Shown in pieces: positions 48,345 to 57,214 of a DNA stretch of 64,000 bases. The notes under the pieces were generated by a model. The model worked only from the letters and a program-made list of their open reading frames with translations, made no database searches and was not told where the DNA came from. The stretch's first letter is position 1, and the number at the start of each line of letters is the position of its first letter. A program made the translations under genes and the position numbers. This DNA comes from Methylotenera sp. (GTDB lineage Bacteria > Pseudomonadota > Gammaproteobacteria > Burkholderiales > Methylophilaceae). The DNA lies in assembly GCA_013141075.1 (NCBI GenBank), contig JABFRQ010000005.1, positions 124,001 to 188,000 of the forward strand. Reading direction: 5' to 3'.

Positions 48345-48737
48345 ATGGTGCTAACTTACAAGCTTGTTAAACAAGCCAAGATGATTAAAACGGATGATTT
48401 TTCATCCGTTTTTAATTTCCGCAAACGTATTTCTACGCAATATTTAGCCATGCACTATCAGCCAAATTTGCATAACAAAGCACGTTTAGGCTTGGTGGTA
48501 GGTAAAAAAACCGCAAAATTAGCGGTCAATAGAAACTACATGCGGCGCGTGTTGCGTGAATTTTTTAGGTTAAAGCAGCATGAAATTTGCCATGTGGATT
48601 TAATTATCCGCGTACAAAAAAAGTTTAACAAAAGTGATTTTATTCAAATTAAACAAGAGTTTGATATGCTAATTACTAAAATAAATCAACGGGTTAGCAG
48701 GTCTGCAATGCTTCCACTTACTGAAAGTGATAAATAA
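48345..48737 (+). CDS. rnpA: Ribonuclease P protein component
   Basis: This 130-residue basic protein cofactor of RNase P matures tRNA 5' ends. It contains the family signature NRNYMRRVLREFFR (RNP motif), preceded by RLGLVVGKKTAKLAV. ATG 48,345 is chosen over the upstream TTG of the ORF track. It lies 69 bp after rpmH. Confidence 0.95.
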   Translation: MVLTYKLVKQAKMIKTDDFSSVFNFRKRISTQYLAMHYQPNLHNKARLGLVVGKKTAKLAVNRNYMRRVLREFFRLKQHEICHVDLIIRVQKKFNKSDFIQIKQEFDMLITKINQRVSRSAMLPLTESDK

Positions 48738-48742
48738 ACGCA

Positions 48743-48952
48743 ATGGCACGCATACTCACTTGGTTGATTAAAGCGTACCAAATTGTATTGAGCCCATTTT
48801 TTGGTCAGCAATGTCGTTTTTACCCAACTTGCTCACACTACGCGCTAGAAACCATCAATAAACATGGCGCCTTTCTTGGTAGCTATTATACTGTTCGTCG
48901 CTTGCTACGTTGCCACCCTTGGCACGATGGCGGGCATGATCCCATTCCTTAA
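48743..48952 (+). CDS. yidD: Membrane protein insertion efficiency factor YidD
   Basis: This 69-residue protein has the family motifs YQIVLSPFFGQQCRFYPTCS (with CRFYPTCSHYA) and the LRCHPWHDGGHDPIP end. It assists YidC-mediated membrane insertion and lies directly between rnpA and yidC, as in most bacteria. Confidence 0.96.
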   Translation: MARILTWLIKAYQIVLSPFFGQQCRFYPTCSHYALETINKHGAFLGSYYTVRRLLRCHPWHDGGHDPIP

Positions 48953-49017
48953 TGTTACTGCTCTAAAATATACCGCTATAATTTTTTACTAAAATTTTTT
49001 AAAGATAAGTCAAAATC

Positions 49018-50667
49018 ATGGATACAAAACGTCTCATACTGTTTGTTATATTTTCAATGTCAATTTTGATGTTGTGGGAAGCTTGGCAGCGCGAGCATAC
49101 GCCAGCGCCAGTTGTTCAACAGCAGGTGCAGGCTAGTAATCAAACGGTTAATGGTGTGCCAGCAGACGCCACAACAAATGCGGGTACTACGGCGATTGAT
49201 GGTACTTTTAAGCTGCTAGCAGGCCAACGCATTAGCGTGACGACTGACTTATATAAAGCTGATATTGAAACTACAGGCGGCGATTTACGACGATTAGAGC
49301 TACTTAAGCATCGCGCCGCAAACGTGGCAGATAACGATAAATCAAACTTCGTATTGTTAGATGATGCAGCAAAACCAATGACTTATGTTGCTCAAACAGG
49401 GTTGATTGGCGCTAATTTGCCATCACACAATGCGGTGTTTACTAGCACGGCCACAGCTTACCAAATGCAAGCAGATAAAGACACCTTAGAAGTACGTTTA
49501 AGCTGGGTTGGCGAAGGTGTTACGGTAGATAAAATTTACACTTTTCACCGTAATAAATATGTGATTGATGTGAATTATGAAATTAAAAATGGCTCAGCAG
49601 CTGCTATTACGCCAGAAGTGTACTATCAAATAGTGCATGATAATGAGTCTAATCAAGGCTCTGCATTGATGCCAACCTTTACAGGTGGCGCTTATTACAC
49701 CGAAGCGCATAAGTTCGACAAAATTGCGTTTTCAGATATGGAAAAAGAGCCGCTTAATATTGAATCTAAAGATGGCTGGGTTGGCTTGCTACAACATTAT
49801 TTTGTAAGTGCTTGGATTCCTAAAGATGGCTTAGCACGTAAGTTTTATACTGAAAAACTAAATGAGCATATGTATAGAATTGGCACGAGAAGCACTCTGC
49901 CTAGCATTGCCGCAGGCGCTACTTATAGCATTCCAGCGCGCTTATTCTCAGGCCCGCAAACTAAAGATGATTTGATAGCAACTGCGCCAGGCTTAAAATA
50001 CACGGTTGATTACGGCATGTTGACGATAGTAGCAACCCCGTTATTTTGGGTGCTTTCTAAAATTAACGGCCTAGTACACAACTGGGGCATAGCCATTATT
50101 TTGCTCACTCTGCTCATTAAAGCGCTGTTTTATCCTTTATCAGCTAAGAGCTATCGCTCAATGGCGCAAATGCGTGAATTAGCGCCGCGTTTAGAATCTA
50201 TGAAGAAAAAATTTGGTGATGATCGCCAAAAAATGCAACAAGCCATGATGGAGCTTTACAAGACTGAAAAAATCAACCCGATGAGTGGTTGCTTGCCAAT
50301 CTTGTTACAAATTCCAGTGTTTATTGCACTTTATTGGATGTTATTAGGCTCAGTTGAGTTACGCCACGCGCCATTTTTTGGCTGGATTCAAGACCTTTCA
50401 GCCATTGACCCTTACTACATTTTGCCTTTAATCATGGGTGCTTCTATGATTATTCAAACCAAGCTTAACCCAAAACCAACTGACCCAATTCAAGCTAAAG
50501 TGATGACATGGATGCCAGTGATATTCAGCGTATTCTTCTTCTTCTTCCCTGCTGGGTTGGTGTTGTATTGGGTAGTGAATAACATCGTTTCAATTTGGCA
50601 ACAATGGTATGTGAATAAATCTATTCATGCTGCAGCTTTGCTAAAAAAATCAGGTGGAAAGCACTAA
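49018..50667 (+). CDS. yidC: Membrane protein insertase YidC
   Basis: This 549-residue protein has an N-terminal membrane anchor ([18 protein letters not shown]), a large periplasmic beta domain (residues ~60-340), and a five-helix insertase core with [41 protein letters not shown] and [15 protein letters not shown]. It inserts inner-membrane proteins with or without SecYEG. Confidence 0.97.
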   Translation: MDTKRLILFVIFSMSILMLWEAWQREHTPAPVVQQQVQASNQTVNGVPADATTNAGTTAIDGTFKLLAGQRISVTTDLYKADIETTGGDLRRLELLKHRAANVADNDKSNFVLLDDAAKPMTYVAQTGLIGANLPSHNAVFTSTATAYQMQADKDTLEVRLSWVGEGVTVDKIYTFHRNKYVIDVNYEIKNGSAAAITPEVYYQIVHDNESNQGSALMPTFTGGAYYTEAHKFDKIAFSDMEKEPLNIESKDGWVGLLQHYFVSAWIPKDGLARKFYTEKLNEHMYRIGTRSTLPSIAAGATYSIPARLFSGPQTKDDLIATAPGLKYTVDYGMLTIVATPLFWVLSKINGLVHNWGIAIILLTLLIKALFYPLSAKSYRSMAQMRELAPRLESMKKKFGDDRQKMQQAMMELYKTEKINPMSGCLPILLQIPVFIALYWMLLGSVELRHAPFFGWIQDLSAIDPYYILPLIMGASMIIQTKLNPKPTDPIQAKVMTWMPVIFSVFFFFFPAGLVLYWVVNNIVSIWQQWYVNKSIHAAALLKKSGGKH

Positions 50668-50677
50668 CCCCTTAGCT

Positions 50678-52015
50678 ATGCCTAACGACACTATTGCCGC
50701 CATTGCCACAGCCAGTGGCGCGGGCGGCATAGGCATTGTGCGGGTGTCAGGCTCTGCCGCCAGCCTAATAGCGGCGGGCGTTCTAGGGCATTGCCCTGCC
50801 GCTCGCCACGCGGCTTATTTACAATTTAAACAAGCAGATGGCGAACTAATCGACCGCGGCATCGCCATTTTTTACCCTAATCCACATTCGTATACGGGTG
50901 AAGATGTGCTTGAACTGCAAGCGCACGGCGGCACAGCGCTTATGCAGATTTTGCTAGCGCGTTGTATAGCTTTAGGTGCGCGCCAAGCAGAGCCAGGTGA
51001 ATTTACCCGCCGCGCCTATTTAAATGACAAAATTGATTTAGCCCAAGCTGAAGCAGTAGCCGATGTAATTAACGCCGCTACGGTTGAAGCCGCAAAAAGC
51101 GCAGTGCGCTCGCTTTCTGGCGAATTCTCGCAACGTATTAACGCCCTATTGCTTAAGCTGATTGATTTACGCATGTTTGTTGAAGCGTGTTTGGATTTTC
51201 CTGAAGAAGAAATTGATTTTATTACGCAAGGTCGCGTGGCAGAAAAATTAGACGCGATTATTGCCGAATTAAAATCTGTATTTGCAAAAGCCAAGCAAGG
51301 CAGTTTATTGCGTGAAGGCATCAACGTGGTTTTGGTCGGCCAGCCTAATGTTGGAAAATCCAGCTTGATGAATCAACTTGCGGGTGAAGAAATTGCAATT
51401 GTCACCCCGATTGCTGGCACAACGCGTGACACCATAAAAAATGCTATTCAAATAAATGGCGTACCCTTGCATGTTATTGACACTGCAGGTTTGCGTGATA
51501 CGGATGATGAGGTAGAAAAATTTGGCATTGCGCGAACTTGGCGGGCTGCAGAAACGGCCAATATCGCATTATTATTGGTAGATTCAGCCCACGGCATTAC
51601 CGAAACTGAAAAATCGATTCTAGCCCGCTTGCCGCAAGAAATACGCAAAATTTGGGTACATAATAAAATTGATGTTGCTAATGAAGCGCCCTCTTCCCAA
51701 GAAAAAGACAGTGCAACGCATATTTACTTATCTGCCAAAACTGGCGCAGGAATCGACTTACTCAAAAGCCAATTGTTAAAAATTGCAGGTTATGAAAATA
51801 ATTCTGAAGGCGTTTTTATGGCACGCGCCAGACACTTAGACGCGCTGATAAAAGTGGATGCACATTTAGCAATTGCTAGCGCGCAAATAAAATCGGCCGA
51901 GTTAGTGGCAGAAGAACTAAGAATTGCGCAAGAAGCCTTAAGCAGCATTACGGGTGAATTTACGCCAGATGATTTATTGGGCGAAATATTCAGCAAATTT
52001 TGCATTGGTAAATAA
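50678..52015 (+). CDS. mnmE: tRNA uridine modification GTPase MnmE
   Basis: With MnmG it installs carboxymethylaminomethyl groups at tRNA wobble U34. The N-terminal folate-binding domain, a G domain with [27 protein letters not shown] and NKID, and the terminal FCIGK with catalytic Cys are seen. ATG 50,678 ([14 protein letters not shown]) is the natural start; the ORF-track GTG lies inside yidC. Its partner mnmG is 5 kb away. Confidence 0.95.
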   Translation: MPNDTIAAIATASGAGGIGIVRVSGSAASLIAAGVLGHCPAARHAAYLQFKQADGELIDRGIAIFYPNPHSYTGEDVLELQAHGGTALMQILLARCIALGARQAEPGEFTRRAYLNDKIDLAQAEAVADVINAATVEAAKSAVRSLSGEFSQRINALLLKLIDLRMFVEACLDFPEEEIDFITQGRVAEKLDAIIAELKSVFAKAKQGSLLREGINVVLVGQPNVGKSSLMNQLAGEEIAIVTPIAGTTRDTIKNAIQINGVPLHVIDTAGLRDTDDEVEKFGIARTWRAAETANIALLLVDSAHGITETEKSILARLPQEIRKIWVHNKIDVANEAPSSQEKDSATHIYLSAKTGAGIDLLKSQLLKIAGYENNSEGVFMARARHLDALIKVDAHLAIASAQIKSAELVAEELRIAQEALSSITGEFTPDDLLGEIFSKFCIGK

Positions 52016-52020
52016 TTGCT

Positions 52021-52088
52021 TGTCATTGCGAGCGTAGCGCGGCAATCTAAAATGTATCGCAGATTGTCGCGCTACGCTCGGAATGACA
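52021..52088. repeat. Palindromic repeat family A, copy 2
   Basis: Arms TGTCATTGCGAGCGTAGCGC and GCGCTACGCTCGGAATGACA bracket an A-rich loop, six bases after mnmE. It is the same family as the copies at 8.3, 52.7 and 59.8 kb. Confidence 0.85.
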
Positions 52089-52094
52089 AAATAA

Positions 52095-52122
52095 AAAAGG
52101 CGCATTAAGCGCGTTTTTTATT
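52095..52122 (+). terminator. Terminator after mnmE
   Basis: AAAAGGCGC-attaa-GCGCGTTTTTT forms a short GC stem with a T-run, ending the rpmH-mnmE cluster. Confidence 0.6.
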
Positions 52123-52154
52123 ATCTAGAAAACCGCTAATTACTTAACACGGGT

Positions 52155-52484
52155 TTACTTAACAAAGTTACCTAACAATTTGTATTGTTCTGCTAGCAAG
52201 TAATAAAACACTAGGCGAGATTTTAATCTATCTTCTTTCATTTTTAGGCAAACCGCTTCAATTGCAGCATCTAGATCTGCATCTGAATTTGTAAGGCCTA
52301 ATTTTTTCTTTAAAAAGTTTTGGCGTACAGTTTCTTTTTCGCTCGCATCAGTACATGCTACGTGGCGTGCATCTGCATTGTTTAGCACTAAAGCGTAGGT
52401 TTTAGCCATGCCAGCCAAAGCGGCATCGTTAATTGATGAAGTGTATTTTGCGAGTGCAGCTTTATGCTCTTGAATATCGGCCAT
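52155..52484 (-). CDS. DUF2853 family protein
   Basis: This 109-residue helical protein begins MADIQEHKAALAKYT, with YALVLNNADARHVACTD and a C-terminal RLKSRLVFYYLLAEQY segment, matching the length and pattern of DUF2853. The function is unknown. Between it and the MmeI-like gene (52,485-52,786) are only parS site 2 and a family A repeat. Confidence 0.8.
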   Translation of the reverse strand: MADIQEHKAALAKYTSSINDAALAGMAKTYALVLNNADARHVACTDASEKETVRQNFLKKKLGLTNSDADLDAAIEAVCLKMKEDRLKSRLVFYYLLAEQYKLLGNFVK

Positions 52485-52651
52485 TGATTTCTCCTAAAAA
52501 TAATTTTAAATAGTTAAATTACAGGTGCTACAACGCTAAGTGTATAGGCATTATGCGTTGTCTGCACGGGCTTTTACACAAGTTCGCTGGTAACACTATA
52601 GGCGCGTAACTACCTATTCGTCAATAGTTTAACAATGTAAAAAATTGTTAG

Positions 52652-52667
52652 TGTTTCACGTGAAACA
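52652..52667. promoter_or_regulatory. parS site 2
   Basis: A perfect parS consensus TGTTTCACGTGAAACA, extended to AGTG…CACT by its flanks. Confidence 0.95.
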
Positions 52668-52678
52668 CTCATTGCATT

Positions 52679-52735
52679 ATTGCGAGCGTAGCGCGGCAAC
52701 CTAACGCTTTCAGATTGCCGCGCTACGCTCGCAAT
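52679..52735. repeat. Palindromic repeat family A, copy 3
   Basis: ATTGCGAGCGTAGCGCGGC and GCCGCGCTACGCTCGCAAT arms with a short loop. The ORF-track start of the following gene lies in this repeat and is not real. Confidence 0.85.
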
Positions 52736-52786
52736 CACGGCGGGTGTATACTTGCTGTGGATAAAATAAAAAGAGTAAATCTAAAT

Positions 52787-55597
52787 ATGGCACTTTCATG
52801 GAACGAAATTAAAACCCGCGCGAATGCTTTTTCAAAAGAATGGCAAGATGAAAGCCGTGAAGATGCTGAAGCTAAATCTTTTTGGGACGCGTTTTTTAAT
52901 GTATTTGGCATCACGCGCCGCCGCATTGCCAGCTTTGAAGAGCCTGTTAAAAAGTCTGATGGCAAAGGTGGCTTTATTGACATGCTATGGCGCGGCCAGT
53001 TATTGGTTGAGCATAAATCGCGTGGCAAAAGCCTAGACCGCGCATTTGACCAAGCGTTAGACTATTTTCCTGGTATTAAAGAGCGCGATTTACCCAAGTA
53101 TATTCTGGTTTCTGACTTCTCAAAATTTCGGCTTTATAACCTAGAAACTAATGAACAAATTGAGTTCAGCTTAAAAGAGCTTTACCAAAACGTAAAGTTA
53201 TTTGGCTTTATTGCTGGCTACCAAACGCAAATTATCAAGCCGCAAGACCCAATTAACATTAAAGCGGCAGAGCGCATGGGCAAGCTGCACGACGCGCTAA
53301 AAGCCGTGGGATACACAGGCCATGCGCTAGAGCTATATTTGGTGCGCTTGCTGTTCTGCTTGTTTGCAGAAGACACCACCATTTTTGAAAAACGGCTGTT
53401 TCAAGATTATATTGAAACCAAAACGCACGCCGATGGTAGCGATTTAGCGCACCACTTGAGCAGCTTATTTTACGTGCTGAACCAAGCGCCAGAAAAACGC
53501 CTGACTAATTTAGATGAAAGCTTAAGCGCGTTTCCTTATGTGAATGGCAAGCTCTTTGCCGAGCCACTACCGCCCGCGCAGTTTGATGCCAAAATGCGTG
53601 AAGTGCTGCTAGATTTATGCGCGCTAGATTGGAGCTTAATCTCCCCCGCTATTTTCGGTAGCTTGTTTCAAAGCATTATGGATTCTAACGCGCGGCGCAA
53701 TTTAGGCGCGCATTACACCAGTGAAGAAAACATTTTAAAGCTCATTAAACCCTTATTTTTAGATGCGCTGTGGGCAGAGTTTGAAAAAGTTAAAGGCAAT
53801 AAAAACCGTTTATTAGAGTTTCACCAAAAACTACGCACCCTCACCTTTTTTGACCCTGCTTGCGGCTGCGGCAACTTTTTGGTCATTACCTACCGCGAGC
53901 TACGCCTGCTAGAGCTTGCCGTATTACGCGCCAGCATTACCAGCGGCCAGCAAGTGCTAGATGTGCAAACGCTGATTAACATAGATGTTGACCAATTTTA
54001 CGGCATAGAGATTGAAGAATTCCCCGCGCAAATTGCCCAAGTGGCGCTATGGCTTACCGACCACCAAATGAACATGAAAATTTCAGAAGAATTTGGTGCG
54101 TATTTTGCGCGTATTCCGCTTAAAGCCACGCCGCATATTGTGTGTGGCAACGCACTACAAACCGACTGGGCAAGTGTTTTGCCGCCAGAAAAGTGTAGCT
54201 ATATTTTAGGCAACCCGCCATTTTTGGGTAAAAGCAATCAATCTGCCGCGCAAAAAATTGATATGCAATTGGTGTGTGGCGATATTAAAAATGCGGGCTT
54301 GTTAGATTTTGTGTCGGCTTGGTATGTAAAAGCGGCGCGTTACATAAATCCAAATGCTGTCATTGCGGGCTTGACCCGCAATCTTGTGAACAAGGCAGAG
54401 ATGCTGAAACAAGTTCAGCATGACAGTGGAATAAAATGCGCATTTGTCTCTACCAACAGCATTACCCAAGGCGAGCAAGTGGGCGTGTTGTGGGCTTGGA
54501 TGTTAGCGCAAGGCGTTAAAATTCACTTTGCGCACCGCACGTTTAGCTGGAGCAACGAAGCGCGCGGTAAAGCCGCTGTGCATTGCGTGATTATTGGCTT
54601 TGGTTTGCAAGACGTAGCCGATAAAACCATTTATGAATATGACGATATTAAAGGCGAACCGCACGCGGTAAAGGTTAGCAACATTAACCCGTATTTGGTG
54701 GATGCGCCTGATTTGATTATTGAAAAATCGCGCCGCCCAATTTGCGCTGTGCCTGAAATGACTTATGGCAGCATGCCAAATGATGGAGGATATTTATTGT
54801 TTTCTGACGTTGAAAAAAATGAATTACTACGCCTTGAGCCAAATGCTGAAAAGTGGATTAAGAAGTTTGTAATGGGCGATGAGCTAATCAACAATATACC
54901 GCGTTGGTGTTTATGGCTGGTAGAAATTACGCCTAATGAACTTCGTGCAATGCCTCAAGTATTAAAACGCGTTGAGCAAGTAAAGGAAATTCGACTAAAA
55001 AGCACGCGAGAAACCACAAGAGAATTGGCTAACTCACCAACCTTATTTGGTGAACCAAGACAACCCAAATCACAATACTTAGCTTTGCCAAGAGTTTCAT
55101 CAGAGAATAGACGCTTTATTCCAATGACATTTTTATCGCCTGAAATAATCGCAGGCGACAAGGTTTATACCATTGAAAATGCCAGCATTTATGATTTTGG
55201 CGTGATGATGTCAACTATGCACATGGCTTGGATGCGACAAACAGCAGGAAGATTGGAAAGTAGATATAGCTATACTAATCAAATCACTTACAACAACTTC
55301 CCATGGCCTGCCCTGCGAGCCAATATCCATGCGCCTCTCGAGGCATGTGCTCAAGCCGTTTTAGATGCTCGTGCGGCACATACAAATGCTTCGCTCGCAG
55401 ATTTATACGACCCGCTCACCATGCCCGTCAATTTGCTAAAAGCGCATCAAGCTTTAGATAAAGCGGTAGATGCGGCGTATGGCTACAAAGGCGCAGCCAC
55501 AGATGCCGCCCGCGTGGCGTTTTTGTTTGAGCGCTACCAACAACTCACCAGTTTATTGCCAAGTTTAACCAAGCCGAAAAAGACGCGAAAAAAGTAA
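52787..55597 (+). CDS. MmeI-like (type IIL) combined restriction-methylation enzyme
   Basis: About 936 residues from ATG 52,787 (MALSWNEIKTRANAF). The N-terminus holds a PD-(D/E)xK-type nuclease (GGFIDMLWRGQLLVEHKSRG). The centre is an adenine methyltransferase with FFDPACGCGNFLVITYREL and YILGNPPFLGKSNQ. A target-recognition region and C-terminal domain (ADLYDPLTMPVNLLKAHQALD) follow. MmeI-type enzymes methylate one strand and cut at a distance. No separate methylase or specificity gene is nearby. Two mini-repeats lie inside the coding frame (54,357-54,426 and 55,312-55,349). Confidence 0.9.
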   Translation: MALSWNEIKTRANAFSKEWQDESREDAEAKSFWDAFFNVFGITRRRIASFEEPVKKSDGKGGFIDMLWRGQLLVEHKSRGKSLDRAFDQALDYFPGIKERDLPKYILVSDFSKFRLYNLETNEQIEFSLKELYQNVKLFGFIAGYQTQIIKPQDPINIKAAERMGKLHDALKAVGYTGHALELYLVRLLFCLFAEDTTIFEKRLFQDYIETKTHADGSDLAHHLSSLFYVLNQAPEKRLTNLDESLSAFPYVNGKLFAEPLPPAQFDAKMREVLLDLCALDWSLISPAIFGSLFQSIMDSNARRNLGAHYTSEENILKLIKPLFLDALWAEFEKVKGNKNRLLEFHQKLRTLTFFDPACGCGNFLVITYRELRLLELAVLRASITSGQQVLDVQTLINIDVDQFYGIEIEEFPAQIAQVALWLTDHQMNMKISEEFGAYFARIPLKATPHIVCGNALQTDWASVLPPEKCSYILGNPPFLGKSNQSAAQKIDMQLVCGDIKNAGLLDFVSAWYVKAARYINPNAVIAGLTRNLVNKAEMLKQVQHDSGIKCAFVSTNSITQGEQVGVLWAWMLAQGVKIHFAHRTFSWSNEARGKAAVHCVIIGFGLQDVADKTIYEYDDIKGEPHAVKVSNINPYLVDAPDLIIEKSRRPICAVPEMTYGSMPNDGGYLLFSDVEKNELLRLEPNAEKWIKKFVMGDELINNIPRWCLWLVEITPNELRAMPQVLKRVEQVKEIRLKSTRETTRELANSPTLFGEPRQPKSQYLALPRVSSENRRFIPMTFLSPEIIAGDKVYTIENASIYDFGVMMSTMHMAWMRQTAGRLESRYSYTNQITYNNFPWPALRANIHAPLEACAQAVLDARAAHTNASLADLYDPLTMPVNLLKAHQALDKAVDAAYGYKGAATDAARVAFLFERYQQLTSLLPSLTKPKKTRKK
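54357..54426. repeat. Repeat family B, in-frame copy inside the MmeI-like gene
   Basis: This 70-bp segment differs at only three bases from the intergenic copy at 55,603-55,672. Read in frame it adds residues such as VIAGLTRNL and MLKQVQHDS between AARYI and KCAFVSTNS, which are expected to be nearly adjacent in relatives. The ORF stays open. Confidence 0.9.
55312..55349. repeat. Repeat family C, copy inside the MmeI-like gene
   Basis: This matches 30 of 38 positions with 8,406-8,443. It encodes RANIHAPLEACA just before the conserved QAVLDARAAH segment and contains CCTC/GAGG and CATG/CATG hairpin arms. Confidence 0.6.
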
Positions 55598-55602
55598 CTT
55601 TT

Positions 55603-55672
55603 CTGTCATTGCGGGCTTGACCCGCAATCTCGTGAATTAGGCAGAGATGCTGAAACAAGTTCAGCATGACAG
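55603..55672. repeat. Repeat family B, intergenic copy
   Basis: CTGTCATTGCGGGCTTGACCC begins two linked hairpins (GCGGGcttgaCCCGC and GCTGAAacaagTTCAGC), ending CATGACAG. It starts six bases after the MmeI-like stop codon. Confidence 0.9.
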
Positions 55673-55710
55673 CAAACGGGTTCAGGATGACAAGGCGCAG
55701 GCTCAGCAAA

Positions 55711-55795
55711 TAAAAAACGCGACCCTTGCATAGGTCGCGTCGGTGGTTTTGATTGGGTCTGGCTCATGCAAAGCCCAGTCTTCTATCGCCACCAT
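55711..55795 (-). ncRNA. Candidate small RNA with its own terminator
   Basis: On the minus strand GGTGG…CCACC encloses an inner hairpin (CTGGGCT…AGCCAG). A second strong stem (ACGCGACC/GGTCGCGT) follows and runs into TTTTTTATTT. The unit lies between the cytochrome operon and a convergent gene, and ends as a Rho-independent terminator. It could be a small RNA or a structured 3' UTR of the cytochrome transcript. No promoter was identified. Confidence 0.4.
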
Positions 55796-55825
55796 GTGTA
55801 TTATATGACATGGAGTTTGATTTAA

Positions 55826-55857
55826 AAGCAGTGTTTCACGTGAAACACTGCTTTTAG
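55826..55857. promoter_or_regulatory. parS site 3 within a 32-bp perfect palindrome
   Basis: The perfect parS core TGTTTCACGTGAAACA (55,832-55,847) is extended by AAAAGCAG…CTGCTTTT, so the whole 32 bp is palindromic and has A/T tails like a bidirectional terminator. Confidence 0.93.
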
Positions 55858-55894
55858 TTTTAGCGTTTATCAGCGGCTAATTCAAAAACTGTTT

Positions 55895-56482
55895 TTACTT
55901 GGCTTGCCGCTCATCAATTTTACAAACACGTTTGCAGCCAGTAAACATGGCTCTAATTAAGTTGTCTTTATGCACAAGGCTTTCAAACAATACGCCTGAA
56001 ACATGAATGCCCACTAAAATTAGCCAGCCCCAAGTTGCGTAATGGTGCGCCGCTTGCAATAGCTCAGGTTCGTCAATTAGCCAGTCATCGTTATACACCA
56101 GCCAGCCAGAGCCTACCGCGATAAGCCCAATAGTTAGCATGGCGTAAATCACCAAGCCGCCCGCTGGGTTGTGCCCAATATAGTGCTTGGCGCGGCCATG
56201 CATAACGCGATAAAGGTGCTTGGCCGCGTGTATTGGGTTAAGCGGAAAGCTATCGAAACTGGCGTAGCCCGTAGAAACCAAGCCCCATACCACTCGGGAT
56301 GCAAGCAAAAACCCTGCTACATAGCCCGCGCGAACATGGATTAAACGATCCCACTCAGACGCGTGCGTGTAAAACGCCACCGCAAATGCGATAACAAGCG
56401 ACCAGTGAAATATGCGTACAAATGGATCCCACACGTATTTCATGTGGGATATTTTAGTTTTTAAGGGTGTCGATTTATGCAT
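55895..56482 (-). CDS. Cytochrome b561-type membrane protein
   Basis: This 195-residue di-heme b-type cytochrome has four membrane helices and His ligands in FHWSLVIAFAVAFYTH, HVRAGYVAGFLL, AAHHYATWGWLILVGIH. It may start at MKYVWDPF (56,443) rather than the upstream ATG. It lies 14 bp after a SHP-like cytochrome c gene and probably exchanges electrons with it at the inner membrane. Confidence 0.88.
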   Translation of the reverse strand: MHKSTPLKTKISHMKYVWDPFVRIFHWSLVIAFAVAFYTHASEWDRLIHVRAGYVAGFLLASRVVWGLVSTGYASFDSFPLNPIHAAKHLYRVMHGRAKHYIGHNPAGGLVIYAMLTIGLIAVGSGWLVYNDDWLIDEPELLQAAHHYATWGWLILVGIHVSGVLFESLVHKDNLIRAMFTGCKRVCKIDERQAK

Positions 56483-56496
56483 TGATGCCCGTATGA

Positions 56497-56940
56497 TTAT
56501 TTTTTAATGCTTGGTGTTTGCTCTGTTAATAAGTAGGTAATGTAGCTTGCTTTTTCAGCTGCGGTACAGTCGCTACCAATAATGTCGTTGCAGTGTTGCG
56601 TGAATTTAGCTTCTACTTTTTCAAAGTCTGCAAAGCGTTTTGGGTTTACCGCTGGTGATAATGGCTTAATTGCTTTGCCTGTAACAATGTGTTTGCCGCT
56701 ATTTGCTGGGTTAGCGGTGTGGCAAGATGCGCAGGCGGTTTCTTTGCCTTTACCAAGTTTAATTTTACGATTAAAGAAAGCTTTACCATCAGCCACGGTT
56801 GGGCCTGTGTAGTCTGGGTTGGCTTGTTTTGCTTGTTTGCTGTAAATCATAATCATTGTTTCTGCGTTAGAAACACTGGCTTGTGCTGAAAATGCGGCAA
56901 AGCTAAGTAGTGCTGCTAATAGAATGCTGGTTTGTTTCAT
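56497..56940 (-). CDS. SHP/DUF1924-type monoheme cytochrome c
   Basis: This 147-residue periplasmic protein has a signal peptide (ILLAALLSFAAFSAQA), one heme site CASCH, and the SHP-type GKHIVTGKAIKPLSPAVNPKRF and CNDIIGSDCTAAEK segments. SHP cytochromes bind small ligands at the heme. It is co-transcribed with the cytochrome b561 gene. The 270-base gap to mnmG holds no gene. Confidence 0.88.
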   Translation of the reverse strand: MKQTSILLAALLSFAAFSAQASVSNAETMIMIYSKQAKQANPDYTGPTVADGKAFFNRKIKLGKGKETACASCHTANPANSGKHIVTGKAIKPLSPAVNPKRFADFEKVEAKFTQHCNDIIGSDCTAAEKASYITYLLTEQTPSIKK

Positions 56941-57214
56941 GGTAATTGCTCCCTAGTTAAAAATAGAAAAGTGGTTTGCGTTAGCTATGCGCTTAGCATG
57001 GTAAGGCGATTATATGTTATGTGCTTTGATGTAAATCAGTATATGACTTGGTTAAAGCGAATTCTATGCCAAGATTGTTAGTAAATTGTGTCAATTTTAT
57101 AAAAGCTTAGTTTAAGCGCATTTTAAAAGCTTTAATTCGTTGAATAAACATGCTTTTACATGACTATTTGTAGCTATTACAGTAAAATCTAATCCTTTGA
57201 AATATAAGCTTTAG

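Noticed and set aside
52715-52786. Upstream extension of the MmeI-like gene in the ORF track
   Set aside because: The added residues are encoded by a family A palindromic repeat; the family-like N-terminus begins at ATG 52,787.
55714-55803. 30-codon minus-strand ORF (MVAIEDWALHEPDP...)
   Set aside because: It runs through the terminator hairpin and lacks a ribosome site; RNA structure explains the sequence better.
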